DNA from: Ruegeria atlantica
GTDB taxonomy: Bacteria; Pseudomonadota; Alphaproteobacteria; Rhodobacterales; Rhodobacteraceae
NCBI GenBank assembly: GCA_013032095.1
Contig: WQBJ01000002.1
Coordinates: 7,501 to 71,500, forward strand
Length of the DNA stretch: 64,000 nt
Direction of reading: 5' to 3'
Positions 38,078 to 46,665 of the stretch are shown one piece after another. The notes beneath the pieces were generated by a model. It saw only the letters and a list, made by a program, of their open reading frames with translations. It was not told the DNA's origin and did no database searches. How positions within the stretch are numbered: position 1 is the stretch's first letter; every line of letters begins with the position of its first letter. A program made the translations under genes and the position numbers.

Positions 38078-39166
38078 TCAAAGGCCCAGCGCCTCGCGAA
38101 TGTCCGTCAGACGGGATCGGCTGACCGGGACCTTGCTCAACGCATCGACCCCGTCGAAGTAACAGGTGCCGTTGTCCTTGTGCCGCTCAAAGCTCGAGAC
38201 ATGTTTGGGGTTCACAAGGTAACTGCGATGGGCACGCAAAAAGCCGTCTGGTTTCAGTCGGGTCTCGGCCTCGGTAATCGACCAGGGACAGAAGAGTTTC
38301 TCTGAGCCCATGTAGAGGACGGTGTAATGCCCTTCTGCCCGAATGGCGGCAATCTGCGCAGGTTCTGCGAAAAAGGTCTGCCCTTCGCGTTCGAACGGCA
38401 CGCCAGCGCGCAGGGCGGTCGGCTCTGGAGCAGAGGCTTCGGCAGGCGCAGCCTCGGGTTCCGGCCCAATGAACGTGATTCCAGTCAGCAGAAAGGCCCC
38501 GCAGATCAGAAAGACCGAGACAGTGACTCCCATTGCCAGTATCTGATTGTTCAGCGCAGGCCCCGCCCCGCCAGCATTTTCGCTGGCGACGAAATCGGTC
38601 AGGCCTGCGGCTACGAAATGCATCGTGAAAACGGCCAGACCGAAACACACTGTCCCAAGCAAGATATTGCGCTGGGTGCGGTTATCATAGGCCACCCAAA
38701 TCGCCAGAACGGACAGAACCACAGATGCCACGGTCGAAATCATCACATCCCAGAAGGTGTAGACCGGGCGGCACAACTCCATCCCCGCCATGCCGACATA
38801 GTGCATCACTACGATGCCAAGGCCGACGATGACACCCGCCGTCACAATGGTCTGCATTGTCCGTGGCCGGAAATGCAGCAGCAGCAGAGCAAGCCCGACC
38901 ATCAGGATTGCCACCAATGCCGAGATCAACGTGATCAACGCGTCATAGTAGAACAGGATCGGCAACTGCAGGCCCAGCATAGCCACGAAATGCATCGACC
39001 AGATTCCGCCACCCAGAATGATCGCGGCCAAGGCAACGATGAACTTGCGCCGCTGCGGCTCCAACTTGGATGCGCCATGGGTCAGATAGAGGCCGGTAAA
39101 TCCTGCCATCAGCGCCACGGCCAATGAGGCCGCCACAAGCCAGGCGTTATGCGAATAGTCCAACAT
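38078..39166 (-). CDS. coxC: CoxC-type MHYT sensor with LytTR DNA-binding domain
   Basis: A membrane-anchored regulator. The N-terminal part (about 230 residues) has seven hydrophobic helices with the MHYT-type repeats SMHFVAML, MHYVGMAG and TMHFVAAG, which have been proposed to bind copper and sense a diatomic gas. The C-terminal ~105 residues are a LytTR domain (IRAEGHYTVLYM, FLRAHRSYLVNPKHV). The architecture matches CoxC and CoxH of CO-oxidising bacteria. The start is uncertain: ATG at 39166 or GTG at 39178 near GGGGAGGG. It lies directly upstream of coxM. Confidence 0.88.
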   Translation of the reverse strand: MLDYSHNAWLVAASLAVALMAGFTGLYLTHGASKLEPQRRKFIVALAAIILGGGIWSMHFVAMLGLQLPILFYYDALITLISALVAILMVGLALLLLHFRPRTMQTIVTAGVIVGLGIVVMHYVGMAGMELCRPVYTFWDVMISTVASVVLSVLAIWVAYDNRTQRNILLGTVCFGLAVFTMHFVAAGLTDFVASENAGGAGPALNNQILAMGVTVSVFLICGAFLLTGITFIGPEPEAAPAEASAPEPTALRAGVPFEREGQTFFAEPAQIAAIRAEGHYTVLYMGSEKLFCPWSITEAETRLKPDGFLRAHRSYLVNPKHVSSFERHKDNGTCYFDGVDALSKVPVSRSRLTDIREALGL

Positions 39167-39333
39167 ATGGGTTTGCACGCCCTCCCCGACGCGAGGGCGA
39201 CGTTAGCAAACGGATTTGATTGGGACAATTGGCTACCGGACTTGAATGCAATGATGCGCCCAACCAGGACATTTCTCATTACGCAGGCAAGCCATGGAAG
39301 ACCTGGCCTAAGAAGGTTTGACAGGCGCTTTCT

Positions 39334-40338
39334 CTACTGGATGACCGCGTTTTCCCAAGCCGACAGAAATTTCCTACGTTTCAGGTCATCCAAAAATGTC
39401 AGCAAAGCAGGATTCAGGCCAATCGTCTCTCGATCCGTTGCGCCATCCTGAGACGTGAGCGGTGGAAGCGAAGACGAAATATTCTGCGAGGCGGGTTTCT
39501 CTGTGACCAGATAGCGGACAAATGCCTCTGCGGCATCCGGTTCTTGTGTTGTCTGTGAAACTAAGGCTGTACGCATCATAATCGTCTGAAAGTCAGTGGG
39601 CAAAATCACCTCTAGCGCGTCCTTACCCTCTGTGCGGATAGCGGCATAGCTGCCAAGGACGTTGTAAGCGACCAAGATCGTCCCGGAAGCGAGATCATTT
39701 ATCATTTCGCCCGAACAGCAATACAATCGAACATCCAGACTGCCCATGACCTCCATCAGGCGCCAATATGTTTCCGAAGCACGTGCATCCTGTGTCGCGA
39801 AAAGATAACCGAGACCAGACTCGCGGACATCATAGGTACCTACTTTGCCGCGAAATTCTTCCGGTCGCTCGCGCAGGGCTTCGATTAATTGCTGGCGCGT
39901 CTGTGGGAGTTGCTGACCCTCGAACGCCGTGCGGTTGATCACGATTGCCGCAGGCTCAGTCGTGAACGAGAACAAGCTTTGGTGCCACTGCGCCCAAGAC
40001 GGCGTTTCGATATCGTCGATTGGCAGCGCATAGCCGTCATTTGCCAGTTTCAGTTGCAGATCCATCGCGCTGGAGACAACAACGTCGAAAGCGTCAGGCG
40101 TGGCACGGACGCGTTCGTTGATATCAGCTGTGCCAGATACAAGGTATTCGACACTAATTAAGGGATTTTGGGCAACAAAACCCTCAATCAACGGTGCAAA
40201 CAAGACCGTGTCCGTGCTTGAGACAACCCGCAGACGAGGCCCCGCTGCGCCTTCGTTAAAGATCAGGCGATCTTCCCAGTCGTCGGTCCACCCCAAGCCA
40301 GGCAGCAAAATCAGAGTCAGAGCGATAAGATAACGCAT
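39334..40338 (-). CDS. periplasmic substrate-binding protein coupled to the TctE-like kinase
   Basis: A 334-residue exported protein of the extracellular solute-binding type (iron/organic-ion ABC-binding-like fold). Signal peptide MRYLIALTLILLPGLGWTDD is followed by LRVVSSTDTVLFAPLIEGF, the usual first strand. Its start overlaps the 3' end of the histidine kinase gene by 22 bases and no ABC permease is nearby. It is therefore more likely a ligand-presenting partner of the sensor kinase than a transport component. The ligand is unknown, probably a carboxylate. Confidence 0.8.
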   Translation of the reverse strand: MRYLIALTLILLPGLGWTDDWEDRLIFNEGAAGPRLRVVSSTDTVLFAPLIEGFVAQNPLISVEYLVSGTADINERVRATPDAFDVVVSSAMDLQLKLANDGYALPIDDIETPSWAQWHQSLFSFTTEPAAIVINRTAFEGQQLPQTRQQLIEALRERPEEFRGKVGTYDVRESGLGYLFATQDARASETYWRLMEVMGSLDVRLYCCSGEMINDLASGTILVAYNVLGSYAAIRTEGKDALEVILPTDFQTIMMRTALVSQTTQEPDAAEAFVRYLVTEKPASQNISSSLPPLTSQDGATDRETIGLNPALLTFLDDLKRRKFLSAWENAVIQ

Positions 40339-41678
40339 GCGCCCCCCTTTGGCCGGTTTGTAAGAACCAGTGTGCCACCGTGTGCGGTCGCCACATCCTC
40401 TGCGATGGTTAATCCCAGCCCCGATCCAATCGTCCCGACGGCGTTTTTTCCGCGCTCAAACCGTCGCGTCAGTTGATCAATTTCTTCCGGAAGAAATCCC
40501 GGTCCCGAGTCGCTGACCCTGACCTCAGGTTTCGCTGTGACCTCTATCTCAACAGTGCTGTCCGCAGGGGCATATTTCAGCGCGTTATCGATCATGTTTC
40601 GAACCGCGTTCTGGATCAGGATTGGATCACCGGAATAGGGAACCGTTGGATCACCCGTCAAGGAAAGCGACAGCTCCTTCATTTCTGCAATTGGCGTTAA
40701 TCGTTGAACAAGCTCGCGGATCAACTCAACGAGATCGACATCCTCACGTTCTAGGCGATCAGCCCGAGATGTGATCATTGCATGATCCAATAACTGGCCC
40801 GCAGCGCGAGAGCTTTCGTCAATCGCACGGACCATAGCCCGCAGCGCCTCGCGATTTTCTTTCCTTTCTACCCGGTGAAGCGTTGCCTCCGCATAAGACC
40901 TGACAGTCGCGAGCGGCGTTCGAACGCGGTGGGCCGCCTCGGCGATAAAATCCTCAGACTGGCTGAGTGACTGATCCAGACGCCCCATCAGTGAATTCAA
41001 GGACATGACCAATGGTGCCATTTCTCGGGGAACAGGTTTCTTGAACGGGCTGAGATCCTGTGGACCCCTTCGTGTCACCGACGTCGTAAGTTTGTTGAGC
41101 TGACCGATAGTTGTCGAAGTAACCCAAAAGGAAAGCGCCGCTGCAAGAAGAAAGAAGCCTAATCCCAAAAGGGCGGCATTGCGTGAAATCTGGTCCAGAG
41201 TTTGCGAAAGCGCGTCTTGGGTCTGACCGAGAACAACTTCGATTTCTGTCTGCCGCCCCAGCCCAACAAGCGTTCGACTGGCGCTGACTTGTCGGACACG
41301 CTCACCTCGGAGTTCCCCTGATTTGAAGGACCAATCGCTGTCTTCAAGCCCGTTCGCAAGACGAAGGTCTTCGTAACCGGACAGGAATTCCCCGTCCTGA
41401 AAAATCGCGTAAAAAACCCGATCATCCGACGGGGTGCTCAGCATCGAGAACGCAGCATATGGGATATCCACTTCAAGCGTTCCATCCCTCAGCGCAGCGG
41501 CGTCCAAAATAGACGTAACCGACGCCTCTAAGATGTTGTCCTGACCTTGCTGGGCCACCTGTGCTGCATAGTTTCGAACCGCGAAGAACAGAAGGATCGC
41601 AAGAACCACTGCACCACCTATCAGTGTCAGCACAAGCCTGTTTCGCAAAGACCCTGAAACGGTCGGATTAGCGGTCAT
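40317..41678 (-). CDS. TctE-like sensor histidine kinase
   Basis: A 453-residue inner-membrane kinase. Two membrane helices (~15-33 and ~168-190) flank a periplasmic TctE-type sensor region. A HAMP-like linker, the phospho-acceptor box FIAEAAHRVRTPLA (His near 252) and the ATPase motifs N (NMIDNALKYA), G1 (VSDSGPGF) and G2 (GSGLGLTIAE) follow. Its start overlaps the response regulator gene by 11 bases and its end overlaps the binding-protein gene by 22. Confidence 0.9.
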   Translation of the reverse strand: MTANPTVSGSLRNRLVLTLIGGAVVLAILLFFAVRNYAAQVAQQGQDNILEASVTSILDAAALRDGTLEVDIPYAAFSMLSTPSDDRVFYAIFQDGEFLSGYEDLRLANGLEDSDWSFKSGELRGERVRQVSASRTLVGLGRQTEIEVVLGQTQDALSQTLDQISRNAALLGLGFFLLAAALSFWVTSTTIGQLNKLTTSVTRRGPQDLSPFKKPVPREMAPLVMSLNSLMGRLDQSLSQSEDFIAEAAHRVRTPLATVRSYAEATLHRVERKENREALRAMVRAIDESSRAAGQLLDHAMITSRADRLEREDVDLVELIRELVQRLTPIAEMKELSLSLTGDPTVPYSGDPILIQNAVRNMIDNALKYAPADSTVEIEVTAKPEVRVSDSGPGFLPEEIDQLTRRFERGKNAVGTIGSGLGLTIAEDVATAHGGTLVLTNRPKGGACVILSL

Positions 41679-42336
41679 GATCCAACCTGTATCCCAGACC
41701 GCGCAAAGTGGTTATTTTCAGATCCGACGGTTCAAGATGCCTGCGTAAGCGCCCGACATAGACCTCGATGGCGTTGTCCGACACGTTGTCATCATACGAA
41801 AACAACCTGTCTGCCAGTTTCTGCTTCGAAAACACGTGGCCCGGGGCGTTTATGAATAGCTCCATCATGCGCAATTCACGGTTTCTTAGAGAGACGGTTT
41901 CACCTGCGACCGTCAGATGACCGGCCACCGGATCAAACACCACGCCACCAATCTCGATGGTCGATTTTGCAATTCCCGACTTTCGACGCAGAACAGCGCG
42001 ACAGCGCGCTTCAAGCTCGGCATGGTCGAACGGTTTGGTCACGTAATCATCCGCCCCCAGATCAAGCGAACCGATTCGATCTGAAACCTGACTTCGGGCG
42101 GTCAAAACGATCACCGGCGTGTCCAGACGGCTTGCCCGGTGGCGTTTCAGAAAGTCACGACCATCCCCGTCCGGCAGCATAATGTCCAAAAGGATCAGGT
42201 CATATTCCTCGGTTTCGACGTAGGCGGTCGCATCCTCCAAATTTGCTGCATGATCAATGACATGACCGTCCAGTCGCATGCGAGAACTGATCGCATTCGC
42301 GAGATCCATATTGTCTTCGACAAGCAGAAATTTCAT
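41668..42336 (-). CDS. TctD-like OmpR-family response regulator
   Basis: A 222-residue regulator. The receiver domain has the acidic pair EDN, phospho-acceptor Asp in LILLDIMLPD (~52) and Lys in TKPF (~102). The winged-helix OmpR/PhoB domain ends VGRLRRHLE and TTLRGLGYRL. The ATG at 42336 is preferred over TTG at 42345. It is divergent from tctC, and the intervening DNA holds a tandem 11-bp repeat of the kind OmpR-family proteins bind. Confidence 0.92.
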   Translation of the reverse strand: MKFLLVEDNMDLANAISSRMRLDGHVIDHAANLEDATAYVETEEYDLILLDIMLPDGDGRDFLKRHRASRLDTPVIVLTARSQVSDRIGSLDLGADDYVTKPFDHAELEARCRAVLRRKSGIAKSTIEIGGVVFDPVAGHLTVAGETVSLRNRELRMMELFINAPGHVFSKQKLADRLFSYDDNVSDNAIEVYVGRLRRHLEPSDLKITTLRGLGYRLDHDR

Positions 42337-42364
42337 CAGGCTCAACCAGTATTTTTCCGCGTGA

Positions 42365-42386
42365 CAGGTTGATGTCAGGTTGGTGT
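42365..42386. promoter_or_regulatory. tandem 11-bp direct repeat, probable TctD-type regulator site
   Basis: CAGGTTGATGT and CAGGTTGGTGT stand head to tail (10 of 11 bases identical, exact 11-bp period) in the 108-bp gap between the response regulator gene and tctC. OmpR/PhoB-class regulators bind such 11-bp tandem repeats as dimers, so this is a plausible site for activating tctCBA and controlling the regulator's own gene. Confidence 0.6.
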
Positions 42387-42444
42387 GTTCTTGTTTCCTC
42401 CAACTTGAGCCGCCCTGCGGCCGGTTGTCAAACGGGAGGAAATC

Positions 42445-43425
42445 ATGACGACATTCAAACTGGGCCGACGCGCCCTAATCGCAGCTGTGGCCGCAATTGG
42501 CCTGACTGGCCCGGCTTTGGCCGAAGATCAGGTCGTGGACAGCATCCACTTTCTGATCCCCGGTGGTGCTGGCGGCGGCTGGGACGGTACAGCCCGCGGT
42601 ACTGGCGAGGCGCTGACCAAAGCGGGCCTCGTAGGTACTGCTTCCTACGAAAACATGTCAGGTGGCGGCGGCGGTAAGGCCATCGGCTTCCTGATCGAAA
42701 ACGCCGACAGCAACCACGGTACGTTGATGGTGAACTCGACACCTATCGTGATCCGCTCGTTGACCGGTGTGTTCCCGCATAATTTCCGCGACCTGACGCT
42801 GGTTTCGGGCACCATCGGCGACTACGCCGCGATTGTTGTAGGCAAGGACAGCCCGATCAACTCGATGGATGATCTTCTGGCGGCCTTTGACGCTGATCCA
42901 TCGGGTACGGCCATCGGTGGCGGTTCGGTACCGGGCGGCATGGACCATCTGGTTGCAGCCATGGTGATGGAAGCGGCGGGCAAGGACGCCTTGGCCGTGA
43001 AATACATCCCCTACGACGCGGGCGGCAAAGCCATGGCGGCCTTGCTGTCAGGTGAGATCGCAGCCCTGTCGACCGGTTTCTCGGAAGCTGTCGATCTAGC
43101 GAATGCAGGCGAGGTCAAGATTATCGGTGTAACCGCCGAAGAACGCGTTGACGCAGCACCTGACGCGATGACCATGAAGGAACAGGGCATCGACACATCC
43201 TTCGTGAACTGGCGCGGCTTCTTCGCGGCCCCCGGCCTGCCGGAAGACAAGTTGGCCGCCTATCAGGACGCGATTGCCAAGATGTATGACACCCCGGAGT
43301 GGGAAGACGTTCGCGCCCGCAACGGTTGGGTGAACATCCACAACTCGGGCGATGACTTCCAGTCGTTCCTTGAGCAGCAGGAACAGCAGATTGGCGATCT
43401 GATGAAAAAGCTGGGTTTCCTCTAA
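42445..43425 (+). CDS. tctC: tripartite tricarboxylate transporter substrate-binding protein
   Basis: A 326-residue periplasmic binding protein of the TctC/BugD family. A signal peptide (MTTFKLGRRALIAAV..., cleavage after ALA near residue 26) precedes the ligand-binding lobes. The GGAGGGWDGTARGTGEAL segment near residue 40 is typical. It delivers a di- or tricarboxylate to TctAB. GGGAGG precedes the ATG. It is the first gene of the transport unit. Confidence 0.93.
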   Translation: MTTFKLGRRALIAAVAAIGLTGPALAEDQVVDSIHFLIPGGAGGGWDGTARGTGEALTKAGLVGTASYENMSGGGGGKAIGFLIENADSNHGTLMVNSTPIVIRSLTGVFPHNFRDLTLVSGTIGDYAAIVVGKDSPINSMDDLLAAFDADPSGTAIGGGSVPGGMDHLVAAMVMEAAGKDALAVKYIPYDAGGKAMAALLSGEIAALSTGFSEAVDLANAGEVKIIGVTAEERVDAAPDAMTMKEQGIDTSFVNWRGFFAAPGLPEDKLAAYQDAIAKMYDTPEWEDVRARNGWVNIHNSGDDFQSFLEQQEQQIGDLMKKLGFL

Positions 43426-43434
43426 TCAGACATT

Positions 43435-43460
43435 TGGCAGAGCGGTGCGCCGCTCTGCCA
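43435..43460 (+). other. intercistronic hairpin between tctC and tctB
   Basis: TGGCAGAGCGG-TGCG-CCGCTCTGCCA forms a perfect 11-bp stem with a 4-base loop 10 bases after the tctC stop, without a T-run. Such hairpins protect the binding-protein mRNA from 3' decay, giving more binding protein than permease. Confidence 0.75.
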
Positions 43461-43492
43461 TCCCCAACGACAACAAAAAAGGAGGGGGTACT

Positions 43493-43975
43493 ATGGCGCT
43501 GGATCGCTGGATCGCGCTCGTTCTGCTGGGTGTTTGTTTAACATATGGCTACGCCGCCTGGTTCACGATGGATAGTAGCCTGCCCCCCTTCATGCAGCGC
43601 AACCCTATCTGGCCGAGCACCTTCCCGAAGGTGCTGTCCATTCTGGGTATCGTCACAACAACAATCATCCTGCTGGGCTTTGAGAAATCCGAGCCGAAAG
43701 AGGCCGATATCGATTATCGGCGGCTGGGTGATTACCACTTGGGTCAGGCTCTCATTCTGCTGGCGCTGATGGTCATCTACGCCCTCTGCCTGCGCCCCGT
43801 GGGCTTCCTGATTTCGACCTCGGCCTTCCTGATCCTCGGATCCTTCATTCTGGGTGAGCGCAAGTGGCACATCATGCTGCCCGTAGCGTTCATCGCCACT
43901 GGCGCCGTCTGGTATTTAGTTCAGGAAGTTCTTGGCATCTACATGCGCCCTCTGCCGGGCATTTTCGGAGGCTGA
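43493..43975 (+). CDS. tctB: tripartite tricarboxylate transporter small membrane subunit
   Basis: A 160-residue protein with four membrane helices (about residues 7-25, 43-61, 84-103 and 108-150 split in two), the pattern of TctB. GGAGGGGG stands before the ATG at 43493. One base separates its stop from the tctA start. It associates with TctA to form the permease. Confidence 0.9.
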   Translation: MALDRWIALVLLGVCLTYGYAAWFTMDSSLPPFMQRNPIWPSTFPKVLSILGIVTTTIILLGFEKSEPKEADIDYRRLGDYHLGQALILLALMVIYALCLRPVGFLISTSAFLILGSFILGERKWHIMLPVAFIATGAVWYLVQEVLGIYMRPLPGIFGG

Positions 43976-43976
43976 C

Positions 43977-45488
43977 ATGCTTGAAGGACTTCTGATCGGC
44001 CTGCAAACGGCATTCTCAATCCAAAACCTTCTGATGGTCATCGCGGGCTGTCTGATCGGCACATTCATCGGCATGCTGCCGGGCCTCGGGCCGATGTCGA
44101 TCATCGCCATCATGATCCCGGTCGCTATCTCGATGGGAGACCCGTCAGCCGCGTTGATCCTGTTAGCCGGGGTCTATTATGGCGCGATCTTTGGCGGCTC
44201 GACGTCGTCGATCCTGCTGAACGCTCCGGGGGTCGCAGGAACAGTTGCCTCAAGTTTTGACGGCTACCCTATGGCGCGACAGGGCAAGGCTGGTAAAGCG
44301 TTGACAGTCGCCGCGATTGCCAGTTTCGCAGGCGGCACGCTGGGTGCTGTTCTGCTGATGGTTTTTGCTCCTGCGTTGTCTTCAGTCGCGCTGTTGTTCC
44401 ATTCGGCAGAGTATTTCGCACTGATGGTCGTGGGCCTTTCAGCCATTGCAGCCTTTGCGGGCAGCGGACAGGTCGCCAAGGCCGTGATCATGACGGTGCT
44501 CGGGCTGATCATGGCAACCGTGGGCGAAGGTGCGTTGTTCAATCTACCCCGTTTCACGATGGGGATCATGGACCTGCAATCGGGCTTTGGATTTATCACC
44601 TTGGCCATGGCCATGTTCGCCCTGCCGGAAGCCTTGTTTCTGGTTCTGAAGCCAAAGGACCTGAAAGGCGACGATGGCAAAATCAAAGACCTGCGCATCA
44701 CCAAGGCAGAGGCCAAAGCCATCGCACCGGTGGTGGGACGGCAATCTGTGCAGGGCTTCTTTATTGGGGTTCTGCCCGGCGCAGGGGCCACGATTGCCAG
44801 CTTCTTGGGCTATGCCGTCGAACGCAACATCGCACCGAAGGAAGAGCAAGAAGAGTTCGGCAAGGGCTCGATCAAAGGCCTGGCCGCACCCGAAACGGCG
44901 AACAACGCAGCCTGCACCGGGTCCTTTGTTCCGTTGCTGACGCTGGGCATTCCCGGATCAGGCACGACGGCCATCCTGCTGGGCGCTCTGATCGCCCTGA
45001 ACGTGACGCCCGGCCCGCGTCTGATGATTGATGAGCCACAGATTTTCTGGGCCGTCATCATGTCGATGTTCATCGGCAATCTGGTTCTGCTGATCCTGAA
45101 CCTGCCTCTGATCCCCTACATCGCCAAAGTGCTGGCCGTTCCGCGCAACTACCTGATCCCGTTCATTTTGTTCTTCACCCTTATGGGCGCATACATCGGA
45201 CAGAACAATGCGACCGAATTGCTGATACTCGTCGGTTTCGGCATCTGCGCTACGGCTTTGAAGTTCGCCGACTATCCGCTGGCCCCGCTGCTGATTGGGT
45301 TCATCCTCGGTGGGATGATGGAGGACAACTTCGCCCGGTCCATGCAGCTTTACGACGGTATCGCGTTCATCTGGGAGCGCCCCATGACGCTGGGACTGCT
45401 GGTGATTGCCGCACTGCTGGTACTGCTGCCCAGCTACCGCGCGCGTCGGGCACGGGCACGAGCAGCCGGAGTTGCAGATGGCGACTGA
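43977..45488 (+). CDS. tctA: tripartite tricarboxylate transporter large permease subunit
   Basis: A 503-residue inner-membrane permease with about eleven helices. The two family repeats GTFIGMLPGLGPM (~26) and FIGVLPGAGATIASFLGYA (~262) are intact, and PLLTLGIPGSGTTAILLGAL near residue 320 is the conserved transport segment. It moves the carboxylate with a cation. Its last codons overlap the start of the CoA-transferase gene by 11 bases, linking uptake and metabolism. Confidence 0.95.
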   Translation: MLEGLLIGLQTAFSIQNLLMVIAGCLIGTFIGMLPGLGPMSIIAIMIPVAISMGDPSAALILLAGVYYGAIFGGSTSSILLNAPGVAGTVASSFDGYPMARQGKAGKALTVAAIASFAGGTLGAVLLMVFAPALSSVALLFHSAEYFALMVVGLSAIAAFAGSGQVAKAVIMTVLGLIMATVGEGALFNLPRFTMGIMDLQSGFGFITLAMAMFALPEALFLVLKPKDLKGDDGKIKDLRITKAEAKAIAPVVGRQSVQGFFIGVLPGAGATIASFLGYAVERNIAPKEEQEEFGKGSIKGLAAPETANNAACTGSFVPLLTLGIPGSGTTAILLGALIALNVTPGPRLMIDEPQIFWAVIMSMFIGNLVLLILNLPLIPYIAKVLAVPRNYLIPFILFFTLMGAYIGQNNATELLILVGFGICATALKFADYPLAPLLIGFILGGMMEDNFARSMQLYDGIAFIWERPMTLGLLVIAALLVLLPSYRARRARARAAGVADGD

Positions 45489-46665
45489 GCCCCTGTCAGG
45501 CACACGGGTTCTTGACCTGACAAACGTTCTGGCGGGCCCGTACTGCTGCTATCAGCTTGCGCTGATGGGGGCCGAAGTGATCAAGGTCGAGCGCCCAGAA
45601 GGCGGCGACCTTGCTCGCGTTCTGGGGGCTGATCCAGACCGGAACAAGGCGGGTATGGGTATCAGCTTTCTCGCCCAGAACGCGGACAAGAAGTCCGTCA
45701 CCTTGGATATGAAATCCGCGAAGGGCAAAGCGCTGCTGAAACGGTTGGTGCAAACGGCGGATGTTCTGGTTGAGAACTTCAGACCCGGCGTGATGGACCG
45801 TCTGGGATTGGGCTATGAGGTTCTGCGCACCGAAAACGCCAACCTGATCTACTGCGCGATCAGCGGCTTTGGTCAGGACGGGCCTCGGCGAAAAGACCCA
45901 GCCTATGACCAGATCGTTCAGGGCTTCAGCGGGGTTATGTCAATTACCGGCGCAGCTAATACGGCACCGTATCGCGTTGGCTATCCGCTGGCCGATACCG
46001 TCGGAGGATTGACGGCGGCCTTCGCCATCAGCGCGGCATTGAACGCCAATCCACGTGGAACGTTTTTGGATATCGCCATGTCCGAAGCGGTGATTTCGAC
46101 GATGGGTTGGGTGGTTTCAAACTATCTGGTCGGCGGCGTCACCCCCGGCGCGCATGGCAACGAAAACACGACATCCGCGCCCTCCGGGACGTTTGCGACG
46201 GCCGATAACCCGATCAACATCGCCGCAAACCGCGACGAGCAATGGCAGGCACTCGCCCAACATCTCGGTCGAGAGGATTTGCTGCAAAACTCGGATTATG
46301 CGACGCGCGAAGACCGTAAGAGGAACCGCCACTCTCTTCGAGAAATTCTGGAAGCGACGCTCCGCACACGGCCGTCCAGTGAATGGGTCAACGAACTGAA
46401 TGCACTGGGCGTTCCGACCGGGCAGGTTTTGACTGTGCCCGAGGCCCTGTCGGACGAACAACTCGCTGGCCGTGGTTTGATTGGATCCCTGTCCGTACAC
46501 GGCGAAGAGATGAAATTGGCAGGCAGCCCGGTCGTTATGGATGGGCAACGCAGGATGCCCCGAACTTCACCCCCACCGCTTGGCGCGGATAACGCAGCTA
46601 TCTGGTTGGAGCTTGGTCTTTCAAGCGCCGAGATTGATGAATTGAAGAAGGAGGGTGTCATATGA
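45478..46665 (+). CDS. CaiB/BaiF family (class III) CoA-transferase
   Basis: A 395-residue transferase that moves CoA between carboxylic acids via an aspartyl intermediate. The N-terminal segment LSGTRVLDLTNVLAGPYCC and the VENFRPGVMDRLGLG segment (~90-105) are family hallmarks. The catalytic Asp is expected in the DPAYDQIVQGFSG region near 145. Its ATG lies within the end of tctA and its stop overlaps the citrate-synthase-like gene by 4 bases, so it probably activates the acid that TctABC imports. Confidence 0.92.
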   Translation: MATEPLSGTRVLDLTNVLAGPYCCYQLALMGAEVIKVERPEGGDLARVLGADPDRNKAGMGISFLAQNADKKSVTLDMKSAKGKALLKRLVQTADVLVENFRPGVMDRLGLGYEVLRTENANLIYCAISGFGQDGPRRKDPAYDQIVQGFSGVMSITGAANTAPYRVGYPLADTVGGLTAAFAISAALNANPRGTFLDIAMSEAVISTMGWVVSNYLVGGVTPGAHGNENTTSAPSGTFATADNPINIAANRDEQWQALAQHLGREDLLQNSDYATREDRKRNRHSLREILEATLRTRPSSEWVNELNALGVPTGQVLTVPEALSDEQLAGRGLIGSLSVHGEEMKLAGSPVVMDGQRRMPRTSPPPLGADNAAIWLELGLSSAEIDELKKEGVI

